Assembly (NCBI GenBank): GCA_935421135.1
Contig: OW285189.1
Coordinates: 22,074,298-22,138,297 of the forward strand
Direction of reading: 5' to 3'
Source of the DNA: Bugulina stolonifera
Lineage: Eukaryota; Bryozoa; Gymnolaemata; Cheilostomatida; Bugulidae
DNA: 64,000 nucleotides
A program made the translations under genes and the position numbers. Positions within the stretch are counted from its first letter, which is position 1. Each line of letters opens with the position of its first letter. The notes beneath the pieces were generated by a model that did no database searches, was not told the DNA's origin, and worked only from the letters and a program-made list of their open reading frames with translations. Shown here piece by piece: positions 38,961-61,900 of this stretch.

Positions 38961-41573
38961 AGCAGTAGAGCAGTATTAGACCGCGAAGACTTAATCTTCT
39001 TCAGGAAGGACAGGAATATTCATGGTGGAGGATCAATGATTGCTGCTAGTTATCTACTAGAACCTGAATCTATAGATATCCCAGTTGGCGATGAAGAAAT
39101 CCTGTTTGTAAAAATAAATAATAACATCGTTCTTGCCTGTTACTATCGTCCACATGTTGGCAACTCACTTCTTAGCCTTCGTGAGTCATTTACTAAAATT
39201 ATAAACAAATATCCACATGACCACATCATACTCGTAGGGGACCTCAATTTCCCAGGTTTTGACTGGCAAACTGACTCTATAAAAGACAACTGTCAATACA
39301 AGTCTCTTCATGAGGACTTTTTATCATTCTTACACGAACTCAACATGACGCAAATCATTGAAAAACCAACACACGTGAAGGGAAATACCCTTGACTTGGT
39401 ATGCTCTACACAACCACTAAACCTGTCTTCCCAGGTCATATCTCCTGGTGTGAGCGATCACTATATTATATCTGTTGAACTTCGACATCACAAGACCACT
39501 GTAACTACACCTACTAGGCTCGTAAAGCTGTATCGTAAAGCTGATGTTGACTTGTTTCAAAAACTCATATGGCCAACGCAGATTAGTCTCGCAAGCATGA
39601 ACGATGTTGACAACATGTGGAATTTGTTTGTTAACCAAATAAAAAAGGCTATCAACCAGTCAGTTCCAGTTAAGCCTATCAAACCCAGAAACCCTAACGA
39701 ACCAATATGGTTCAACAGATCTGCCCGTAAAGTAGTAAAGAGACAGAGGCAAATGTACAACAAATACAAAAAAACATCAAACCCCTTCTACTTAAGACAA
39801 TATAAGATAGAAAGGCGACAAGGAAAGCAAATGCTAAAAGATATTAAGCAATCCTATATTGACAATAAGATCTGCAAACCTTTAGAATCGGGCAATAGCA
39901 AACCCTTTTACAACCATCTCAAGTGGTTAAGAAAATCGACTAAACCCCCGCTCAAGTTGTCGGACGAAAGTGGCAACAGCACAAATGATGCTAAGGAATG
40001 TGCTACAATACTCAACTCCTTTTTTAACAAACAGTTCTACTCTCAGCACCAGATCTCTGAAGATCCTAACTATCCGGCAGTGAACCCCGCTGATGAGAAT
40101 ATCGAAATCAAACCAGAAGGAGTATCAACACTATTACAAGCTCTGAAAAGCGGCAAAGCCCCTGGTCCGGATGGATTACGTAAAGAAGATTTGGTGATCG
40201 ACCCCATCATGACTGCCCGCTGCCTTACACATATATTTAACGTCTCCTTAACATGCTCTAAACTTCCGCAAAGTTGGAAACTTGCTCATGTTAGCCCGCT
40301 CCACAAAAGGGGTGCTTCGGATCAACCAAATAATTACCGACCCATCTCACTCACCAGCATTCCCTGCAAGCTAATGGAACACATTATCCTACACTACCTG
40401 AACGACACCCTGGATACAGTTCTGCACAACCGCCAACACGGCTTTCGTAGAGGATTACCCTGCGAAACACAACTCTGTACCACCTATCATGACATAGCTC
40501 GTAGTGTTGATAAAGGTAACACCATACATGCCATTATCATGGACTTTGCTAAAGCCTTTGACAAAGTTCCCCATCAACTGCTTATGTCTAAGTTAGCCCG
40601 TGTACCAAATATTAGCAACAAAATATTGCTTTGGATTCATGACTTCCTGCGTGACCGGAGGCAAACAGTGATAGTAGCAGGAGAGAAATCGACGGAACTA
40701 CCAGTTACTTCAGGTGTTCCACAGGGCTCTGTGTTGGGCCCTACACTATTTCTCATCTATATAAATGATCTACCTGAGTATATAGATTGTAATGTCAGCT
40801 TATTCGCTGATGACACTCTCATTTACCAAACTGTCAACACTGACGAGGACCATTCAAGATTCCAGATGAACATAACTTCTTTGGCTGATTGGGCTAACAC
40901 CTGGTGCATGTCGTTCAACACTACCAAATGCTCGATTATGACCTTCAATCATAAACCGGAAGCTCCGGCGGCATATTACACCTTAAATGACGCACAACTC
41001 GACACTGACATTGAAACTAAATACCTGGGTGTGATCATCCAATCTAATCTAAAGTTCACCTCTCATATTAGTTCAAAAATCACCAAAGCTAGACGACAAC
41101 TGGGTATGGTTAGGGGGGCACTCCACGGATCAACCAAAGATGCTAAGCTACTTGCATATACTAGTCTCTGTCGGCCACACATGGAATATGCATCTGCCGT
41201 CTGGGATCCCGTCCATGATTACCAAATTACCAACATTGAAATGGTACAAAACAGTGCTGTGCGTTACATCTGTAATTTAAAAGGTAGAGTTAGCATATCT
41301 GCTGTCCTCAAGGAACTTAATCTTGATACGCTTAGCAACCGCCGCAGGAAGAACCGACACAACCTCCTCTTACGCATTTTGGCGAATGAAGAACACCACG
41401 AAGCTCTTGCTAACACTTATGATGAGCTGATGAACAATCGTCCTACTAACACAACTGTCACTAGAGCTACTACAAGAGGTGACCCACCCACTATCTACGC
41501 AAAAACTTCTGCTTACCATGGTAGCTTTCTGCCCAGGACTATACGTGAGCTTAAGTCACAGTTATTACAATAA
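38961..41573 (+). mobile_element. 5'-truncated non-LTR retrotransposon (LINE) ORF2, endonuclease-reverse transcriptase
   Basis: An uninterrupted frame of 870 codons runs from a stop at 38958 to 41573; the first internal ATG is at 39036. The frame enters the apurinic-type endonuclease at FFRKDRNIHGGG and continues through LVGDLNFPGFDW and SDHYIISVEL. The N-terminal part of that domain, with its first catalytic residues, is missing. The reverse transcriptase follows with SGKAPGPDGL, YRPISLTSIPCK, GVPQGSVLGPTLFLIYIND and the catalytic FADD (near codon 590 from the ATG). Motif spacing fits the CR1/L2/Jockey-like group of LINEs; the clade cannot be fixed by eye. No gag-like ORF1 precedes it. Lack of any stop or frameshift suggests recent insertion, although this copy should not be autonomous. 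Confidence 0.92.
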
Positions 41574-42193
41574 ACATAGCAACAAATTTATATTAGTGCA
41601 ACATGTTAGCATAACATAAATATATGACCATAGTAATCTTGACAAAAACCAAAATCAGATGAGGCGTACCCCTTGCATCAAGCTCTAGTACGTTCTAAAG
41701 AAGAAGACGTAAGACGTAAGTACGATACTCATAACCACAATAAAAATTACCAAAGAAAAAGCAAACAGTAATCAAGTTAAATTTATAGCTGTAGCAAAGT
41801 TGCTACGGTAAGTACCTAATTAAATCTAGTAACATTGGCGGTAGCAAAGTTTTGGTGCGTAAATTTCTAAAATCTTCCTCTAGCTTAGGAACCTGCTAAC
41901 GACTTTACACCGCTCAAGCTATACTAAGGTAGCTGTGCCGTGATCGGCTGGTTTGCAAAATACTGTTCCAGTATTGGTCAAACAACTGACCAGTGAACGT
42001 ATTACTACACTCTCACTTACAGAAGGTATAAATATTAGTCGCGAAATGCGCGAAACATTATAAAACACAACATGATTATTCAGAGCCATTGATTATCGTA
42101 GAATTCCATCAAGATCATTCTGTGGACCTGGTGATTATTAACGAGCATTGGGCAACCACCGCACATGAATGATAAATAGTTATAATCTTTGTT

Positions 42194-42324
42194 GCTTCAG
42201 CTTTCAAGTTCGCAAACATGGAACTTTTTACTTCCATGTCTGTAGGAATCTACTATTAATTATAGTAGATTCCTACAGACATGGAAGTAAAAAGTTCCAT
42301 GTTTGCGAACTTGAAAGCTGAAGC
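42194..42324. repeat. Perfect palindrome, 63-base arms
   Basis: Bases 42194-42256 are the exact reverse complement of 42262-42324, with a 5-base loop (taatt). The arms begin gcttcagctttcaag. I checked every arm position by hand. Confidence 0.97.
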
Positions 42325-42331
42325 TGAAGCA

Positions 42332-42494
42332 ATTTATTTATGTAAGTTGATGTAAGTATATAAATTTATATATATTAATTAATATTATTTCTTTGTATAA
42401 TATAATTATAGTAACTATAATTATATTATACAAAGAAATAATATTAATTAATATATATAAATTTATATACTTACATCAACTTACATAAATAAAT
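42332..42494. repeat. Perfect palindrome, 81-base arms
   Basis: Bases 42332-42412 are the exact reverse complement of 42414-42494 around a single central base. The arms begin atttatttatgtaag. Only 7 bases separate it from the palindrome at 42194-42324. Confidence 0.97.
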
Positions 42495-43302
42495 AAAATT
42501 AAAAATAATTATAATATAATTAATAATACAATGGTTTTTAGCGTCCTTAGTTGCTGCACACGTCATGTACGTAGTGATGTGGCTGTTGGTTATTTCGCCA
42601 TTCTTTGGGTTTTGGGTTGCAGACGCAAGGGTTGCCAGCCCCAATCCGACAGCACCAGCATTGGTAAATGTCTTATTTGCTATAATTGTCCTATGGTACT
42701 TACTGATACTAGACCGGATACCAAGTACTTTCGTGCTCTGTCATATACGCCTTCAGGCTAGTAATGCCATTGTAAGTTGGCATTCGCTACAATATTTAAT
42801 GAAGGGATGTCAACGCTTTGTTTTAGCTTAGCAGCCTAGGCCTTCCTAGCGGCCAACCTATCTACCTTGGGAGTGGTAAGCATCACCCCGGTTGTTCAGA
42901 GTTTCCCATCAATGTGCTGTAGGCTACTTACTGATCTGAATGAACTAGGCCTAAACTACATTCCCAGATTCACTCAACTGTTGTGTTTCAAATACCACAG
43001 GCATTGTTTTGGCTTCAAGAAAAAGACAATGCTTTTTTACAAAGGTTCAAATGATGCTATGAAGCCTGCTACAAGTTTTGCAGTACAATTTGTTTCATGC
43101 AAAGGTAAAGTGGCTCATATGGGTGTATGGCTTTGTTAAATGAATTGAGCCTATGACAGTATTGGAATAGTGATCACAGTATTGCATCACACTTTTGAGT
43201 TACTGTGAGCAACATTTCAAGGCATACAATTCAGAAATATGACAAGTTTAAGGTTATAACTTTTGTAGGTGTGCCAAAAATTGATGTTTAATTCAGTTAA
43301 TT

Positions 43303-54787
<11,485 letters not shown>

Positions 54788-56274
54788 AGATATTATGCTA
54801 TTCTTGTAGAGAATTTTTTACTATTTTACATTTAAAGATGCTAGACAGTAGGTTCATGGTGCTGTATATGTATGTAGATGTAAATGAACTTTAGTGTTTA
54901 GCATTTTATTCTTTATGTACAGCATATTATTATTGTTACTTTGTCTGTTATAAATACAAGCATACGAGTATAGTGTATAATAGTGTTTTCCTGTTAAGTG
55001 CCAATAATTTTTACTCTCTTATAATTATTACTTAGATAATGTGTAGAATAAGGCTGTAAATATGCTCTTCCTCCAATAGTTTGCAAAACAAATATAATGC
55101 TATAGTTATGCTAATACTAATAGTTATTTTAGCCTAAGACTTCCAGTGGTGTGGTAGCAAAAAATAACCAGGTGGGCCATCTATAGGACTTGTACCAGTC
55201 AGACCCATCCAAACCATGATATAGTTAGTTGGACAACCTGACCTTTTTGGATAACTTTTGACTTTCAAAAGTGTAGATAGGAATAATTTGGCAATAAAAC
55301 TACTATGAAACAGTCTAATATATAATTTTCCAAACAACCAATCAATATAAGCCCTCCCTCCAATGCCTGCTGGGCTTAACGTTGGGGGAGACACTATGAT
55401 AAGGCAATTAATAAGATGCAATAAGATTGTTCAGTCTAAGTTGGTAGTAAACAAACTGAGAGAGAAACTGTTGACCCTGCAGTTACTCCCAAGCTACTCA
55501 TACCAATAGGTGATCGGGATTTGGTAGCATTTGGAATTGTCCGCTCCCATCTTCATTCATAAAAAGACAATTTTATAGCATGAGATGAATACTCACATAA
55601 TGTCATCTATCTCTATTCCATGTACTACTTTATCGTGACTGTGCTTTGTTGCACGGACTAAATGTACATACGTACAATGTACACATAAATTACATATACA
55701 CATTATATACTGTATGTACATGTATATACATGTACTTACATGTAGCTACAAGGAAATTGTTGGTAGTTGTCTTACCCTCAAAACCTTTTTCACTATAAAT
55801 TTATGCGAATTCTTTCAAGTATTGCTTATCAGAACCGCTCTTTAATTGGTTATTTGCGAAATTATGACCCTCTAAATTGTCTTGACAGTCTTTTTCAAAG
55901 AAATTTAAATGGATAGTTATTGACTATGGTCTCTAATGCTATTGCTATATAATAATAATACTAATTTTGACTACAAGCTTAGAGGTCATGGAATAAGAAT
56001 GATCGAAGCCCTACATAAGGACTTTGAAAAAATAAAAGAAATACAATACATATTTATAACAATCATAAAGTAGCACTGTAACAGTAAAGGAGTAAGAGTG
56101 AATGAATTTAGTCATTGAATTGGAAATTATTTGCAGGGAAATCTGCAAGGACTTCTTTAGGGAACCTCAAGTTGCCATAGCCAGCTCGGCAGCTCCCAGT
56201 TGAGCTGATTTGACTTGTGACTTAAACTTGAAGATTCACAAGTCAGTTCCTTTTAGTCTTAGTGCATGGTGGTA
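54788..56274. other. Intergenic region downstream of WRN
   Basis: AT-rich DNA that includes the WRN 3' untranslated region. A stretch at about 55134-55280 has an open minus-strand frame that reads like a degraded repeat rather than a gene. No functional gene is supported. Confidence 0.5.
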
Positions 56275-56278
56275 ATAA
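56275..56278. repeat. Target-site duplication, left copy (ataa)
   Basis: The four bases ataa directly precede the left terminal repeat and recur directly after the right one at 58179-58182. This matches the 4-6 base duplication made by retroviral-type integrases. Confidence 0.55.
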
Positions 56279-58178
56279 TGTTATGGATTTTTCATTCAAC
56301 TGTCATTCCATAAACCTTTTCTGGGTTGTCTAGACACTTGCAGATCTAACTTTTACTTTATTAACACTTCAACTTCTCTTCCACTTTCTCTCTACTTACT
56401 CTACTCCTCTCTTTTCTTTACTGTATATAAAAATCCCTTATATATATGTATCTAAAATAGCTACATGCAGCTAGAGCTACATGTAGCTAACTCCTATTAT
56501 ATAGGTAAAAAAGCAACAGCTTCCCTAGCCTTACAATACCAGCTTGCAAAAACACTTCTAGAATCTACCACATTCTCCCCTCCTAGATGAGGTGTGGGTA
56601 TTACCTACACCTACATCTATAAACACAATGGATAACCTGATCATGAAAAGTAGAAGAAAGTTTTAGTGTATGTCCATTAGTTTTACAACTTAGTTTCTAC
56701 ACAATTGTCTTGTCTGGTCTTTAGCATCAGCGGTAGCAGATACAAAGATATTCCTTTGCCTCCTCAATATTCTGGACATCACACCTGTGCTCACTCCGAT
56801 GTTAGTAGTATACGTCCCACAAATAGAAGGTTAGAGGCTCCTATAGGTTGCATTATACCATTCTACAGTAGACACTGGATACACCATCTGAATATCACAC
56901 CAGTGCTCTCTTCAATGCAAGCAGTATCAGTCCAACCAAGTAGAGGTTTAGAGGCTCCTATAGGTTGCATTAAACCGTGTTAAGCTACAGTAGACTTTGG
57001 ATATGCCAGCTGAACATCAATATATAGTAGGCAACAGACAAGTACTCCTTAGTTAGAAATCTTCGTTTTTATACCATTGTCCTGTTTTGTCTTTAGCACC
57101 ATTAGTAGATACAAGTGATTCTCGTGTCTCCTCCATATGTTTGAACACCACACCTGTGCTCATTTCGATGTTAGTAGTATACGTCCCACAAATAGAAGGT
57201 TAGAGGCTCCTATAGGTTGCATTATACCATTCTACAGTAGACACTGGATACACCATCTGAACATCACATCTATGCTCACTTCAATGTTAGTAGCATCGAT
57301 TCCACAAATAGAAGGTTAGAGGCTCCTATAGGTTGCATTATACCATTCTACCGTAGATTCTGGATACACCATCTGAACGACGAGATATAACAGGCACCAA
57401 CAAACAGTACTCATGAAATTAAAATAATTACAAAAACTAAAATAAATACATAACACAATAATTTCTATCTAATTGTCATTAGAGAGAAATTATCCTCCAG
57501 CTTCCTGGTTCACTACTCCTAGGTGTAGATCCTGATGAGCTATACACAGCTTGATAGGCTATGGCATAAACACCATGCTCACGCTGGAGTCTTACAAGAT
57601 AGTCTACCCTATCCATCTAAGCATGACTTTCCATACGATTTGTAAGTGTTAGAGAGAAAGTATCCTCCAGCTTCCTGGCTCACTACTCCTAGGTGTAGAT
57701 CCTGATGAGCTATACACAGCTTGATAGGCTATGGCATAAACACCATGCTCACGCTGGACTCTTACAAGATAGTCTACCCTATCCATCTAAGCATGACTGT
57801 CCAAGTTAGTCGGTGTAATACGAGTTGTAAGTGTTGAGCAGTTAGAGTGTTTAGACAGGAATCCCACTGCTGCCACCACTGTTATGGATTTTACTGTTCA
57901 TTCAACTGTCATTCCATAAACCTTTTCTGGGTTGTCTAGACACTTGCAGATCTAACTTTTACTTTATTAACACTTCAACTTCTCTTCCACTTTCTTTCTA
58001 CTTACTCTACTCCTCTCTTTTCTTTACTGTATATAAAAATCCCTTATATATATGTATCTAAAATAGCTACATGCAGCTAGAGCTACATGTAGCTAACTCC
58101 TATTATATAGGTAAAAAAGCAACAGCTTCCCTAGCCTTACAATACCAGCTTGCAAAAACACTTCTAGAATCTACCACA
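56279..58178. mobile_element. Short non-autonomous LTR retrotransposon-like element (TRIM-like)
   Basis: Two direct terminal repeats, 56279-56572 (294 bases) and 57880-58178 (299 bases), both start tgttatgg and end ctaccaca. They differ mainly by a 5-base insertion and one substitution. The TG...CA ends, the flanking ataa duplications and a TATA-like tatataaaa in each repeat fit LTRs. The 1.3 kb interior has no gag or pol. It consists largely of two tandem families: about four units of some 117 bases around aggttagaggctcctatagg (56800-57380), and two units of some 170 bases around ctaggtgtagatcctgatga (57480-57800). I found no convincing primer-binding site or polypurine tract, so the class is inferred from the ends. 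Confidence 0.75.
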
Positions 58179-58182
58179 ATAA

Positions 58183-58977
58183 TGATCATAACATGATGAG
58201 AGTCAAAACTTTTAAGTTGAAGTTAAAAATTTAATTTTTGTATACATGTCCCCGACAGTGAGGGATTCGAGTTTCGATCAAGTAATTAATCTCGATCGAC
58301 TGCAAGTAAAGTTAAAACTAAATTCTTTTCTTGTTTATCTCCCAAGTTTGGTTTTATTTATAGAGTTACGTTAATTAATGGCCTATTTATTTAAGTTTTG
58401 GCCAATTATTCTATTTATTTTTGTTAGTCATGTAATCATATTCATATTATAACTAATCGGATGCTGTTATAAGTTCCAATTTTATTTTGAAGTAAAATGT
58501 CTCTGTGACTGCTTTACTGGGAGATCTATCATAAATAATGACTTGCGTGGTAATTTTTATTCATTGTAGTTGAGTCTACAGCTGCTCAATGAAAACCCTA
58601 GTTATTGAATACTCTGCTACAACAACATAGGCCTATTTCTGTGAGAGTTAAGATTTAAGAATTATGATCACAGCTATAGGCCTACATGTAGTCAAAATCG
58701 AAATTCAAGTGGTGGACAGAACACTTTAACCACTACACCACTACAAAAAAAGCTTTGCTCTTGAGCTTTACCTGTGTATAAAACCACTGCACACAGGACA
58801 CTCCTCTATGGCCACCTCTGTTCTGTTACTTGTATGAGAAATCATTGTGTATGAGTTTTACCAATAATTTGTTTGTCGTAGACCGAGGATTGCCTCTGGT
58901 TTCATCCTGAGTTGAGTCAAATCTGCTGAAGGCTAAATAAAGATAGAATCGAGATGACTGACAACTGAATTGTTATA
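58183..58977. other. Upstream region of the SLF1-like gene
   Basis: About 800 bases between the LTR-like element and the first SLF1 exon. It contains a tRNA-like SINE relic (about 58690-58745) and should include the SLF1 promoter. No other gene is seen. Confidence 0.5.
58690..58745 (-). mobile_element. Degraded tRNA-like SINE relic
   Basis: On the minus strand, tggtgtagtggttaa (58727-58741 on the plus strand) resembles the A box of the copy at 46440-46530, and a decayed B box with ttgaatttcgat follows. This suggests the same family. Confidence 0.4.
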
Positions 58978-61900
58978 ATGGCTAAACATGGGCCCGACTA
59001 TAGATCGAGACACGCCCTCCAGGTTAGTCACCTCAATAGGTGTGTATTGTAAACTTTGGATTCTCTCATTGAGCAGAGTTGTCCATGTAGGCTACTTGGC
59101 TAGAAACAGGTGACATACATGTAGACCTACAGGTAATTATTGAGAGAATATTTTAGAAGTGTGGTAGTAAAGCTTCTAACAGTACTGAGTATTCACTAGA
59201 GTCTAGATTATGTCATGTGTATAGGCCCTATATAATACAATCTACACGTCTGACCAGAGTATATAACTGAGTGTTGGTTTCCCAAATTATTTCTGCACTG
59301 TGTCAGGATTGCATGGAATTTGCCTTTTTACAGCTTTCATCATCAACCCGCTATAACATTCAACTATCTGGCTTCAAGAAATCGGATAGAAACGCTCTGG
59401 CTGATATGGCAGATGTGCTTGGAGCAAGGTGTCTTCACAGTTTGGTGGGAATAATACTATTGCGTTGTGTTGTTTTGGCTTTGATAGTACCATGTTGTTT
59501 TAATTTATGTCATGATATGTATGCATAGTTTAGCCCTCCTCACTCTGCCACTATTAAACCTACAATGGCCATACGGTCACCATTCAGCCTAAGCCTCCTT
59601 CAACTAAAATTACAGTTTATCAAAAACCATTCAGTCCACACAGCAATACAACTTATCTATTATCTTATTTCCATCATTTTAATAAACTCTTCTTTTTTGT
59701 AAGAAATCCTGTAATGATTTGCTAAACTCATTGTGTCATTGCTGTTTGGTTTACATTGCTTGCAGAATTACACCAAGTCATACTATCTACTGTCAGCCAT
59801 ACTATCTACTGTCAGTCATACTATCTACTGTCAGCCATACTATCTACTGTCAGTCATACTATCTACTGTCAGTCATACTATCTACTGTCAGCCATACTAT
59901 CTACTGTCAGTCATACTATCTACTGTCAGTCATACTATCTGCTGTCAGTCATACTATCTACTGTTGGTCATCCAGCAAGTGTCATCAGCTGACAAACAAG
60001 TGTTCTTGTTTGTCTACTTCAACGTGATCACATAGGCATTATTACAACCTTGGTTTATGTTTGTCTTTATGTTGTAGAGTTTTGATGCACGTTGTAACAT
60101 CGTTGTGATTAAGAAACCATGCCGTAGTGAAAAGTTCTTGTGTGGCTTGGCTTTAGGTAAGTGAATTGGCAATCCTCCAGGGAGGTACTATGGTGTTATT
60201 TATGTATTAGTTTCATCTGCAAGCCAATCTAAGGCCTGTTGACATAATATCTTTCTAGAATAATATCAGATGACTAATAATCACTGATCTATAGCTGTGA
60301 TCTATAGCCTAATAGCCTATAGCCCAATATGGTGACTAATGGTTTATATAATTATACAAATTTTGAGAAAGATGTGGACTTTCAAGATGAACAACTATGG
60401 ATACAAGCAGACCTGATGCTAAATCGTTTACGCTGAAATAAATCAACTGATTACTGTTAAGATATTAATGAGAATGTCATCTCCTGAAGGTTACTTTTAT
60501 CTAAAGTCTAAACCGTAATGGGATTTCCAAGGGAATAAATTTCCAGTACCCCGGCCACCATGCCTAATTGTGATAAAAACAACTGAAATACTCCTACAAC
60601 TACAAATCCAATCTTTGAATGTTGGAACAGCTTGTGTGCTACAAAGTGTAGTTCTCTCTTTCAATGATACTAATTTCCAAGTTTCCAAGTAGGCAGTGTA
60701 AGAGAGTGAACAACTACGTACATTGTACAGGATAGCATCTGTGTTCCAACCACACTCACTAACTATTTATATAAACCTAGGAATACCCATTGTTGGCAGA
60801 AAATATGTAGAGGAGAGTCATAAAGCTCATCGACTACTTGATCCTGAGAGATTTATATGGAGACCATCACAGACGAGTAAGTCATAGTTAGCATACTCGT
60901 ATATACCAAGTCATATGTTGCATACAATAATTATACTTGTCTCGCCCTTGTTTGAAATGGAAATGTGATGAGGTTTGGTATGGTTTTGTTTGTAGTGGGG
61001 TTTAGTTTTGAACTGGTGGCCTTTTATTACAAGTTCTCGTAGATAATTTAAAATTGATACGATGTTTTACCTCCTGTATTTATTTGTAGGTTCTGACTAC
61101 CCTGACTGGTTTGTCAAAGCTCCTTTAAGAGCCGTTGAGAAAAGAAAGAAATCAAACAAGAAAACACTTTCCACCTGGATCTGTGCAGTCAAGGTGCAGG
61201 ATGACTCTAACGCTACTGTATATAAAAGGTACGGCTTACAGTCTTTCTTACTTGTATTACTATTGTACATCTCAGTGATGCATCAAATAGAGAAATTGTA
61301 AATGTGGCTCTTGACATGTTTTGAATTGAACACTACACTATTATAGTACCACTGTTTTTAATATACTATTTTAATGCTTGTCATTTGAACCCAGCAACAA
61401 ATATTGCAGTAGTATATTGCTGTAAACATGACCATATTATTAGGCTGGGGATATTCAGTAAATTTTGACTGTCCCATTTAGAAAGAGGCGGTGCTTACCA
61501 TTTAAGTGAGCTATATTGGAGTTTATATATACAGTGAAACTTGCTTAATTCAAACTCCAAGGGACCGTCATAATTGGTTTGAATTACGCCTGAGTTTGAA
61601 TTGTAAGATCACTTCACTTAATTGAAGTCATTATATAGTGCTCAGCAGGGACCAAGGCTAATAGTTTGAACTAACCAAGTTTTTGAATTATACGAGGTTG
61701 AATTAAGCAAGTTCCACTGTATGTTTGCATTGAGTGAAGTAACAACTTGTGGACAGCTCTCTCTAAGAAGTACTTCAAAGGGTACATCAGTTAAACAATT
61801 CACTGTACTGTATTACAGGATACTGAGTACAGGTGGAGCTAGAGTAGTTAATATTCGCCTGGAGTCTGTCACAAGCACCCGGAATGTTCCATCAGGTCTA

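Larger units (their letters stand above)
41574..43302. other. LINE 3' tail, palindromes and upstream region of WRN
   Basis: The first few hundred bases after the LINE stop are probably its 3' untranslated region; the end could not be placed. Two perfect palindromes follow at 42194-42494. The remaining 800 bases lead to the WRN-type gene and presumably hold its promoter. Several short open frames near 42531-43139 show no coding character. Confidence 0.5.

Noticed and set aside
42531..43139. Short overlapping open frames upstream of WRN
   Set aside because: No recognisable protein pattern, splice context or exonuclease motifs; treated as upstream noncoding DNA.
55134..55421. 95-codon minus-strand frame
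   Set aside because: No domain, no splice context; reads like a degraded dispersed repeat.
59719..60035. Three overlapping open frames of about 80-100 codons
   Set aside because: Artefact of the 18-base tandem repeat, which stays open in every frame.
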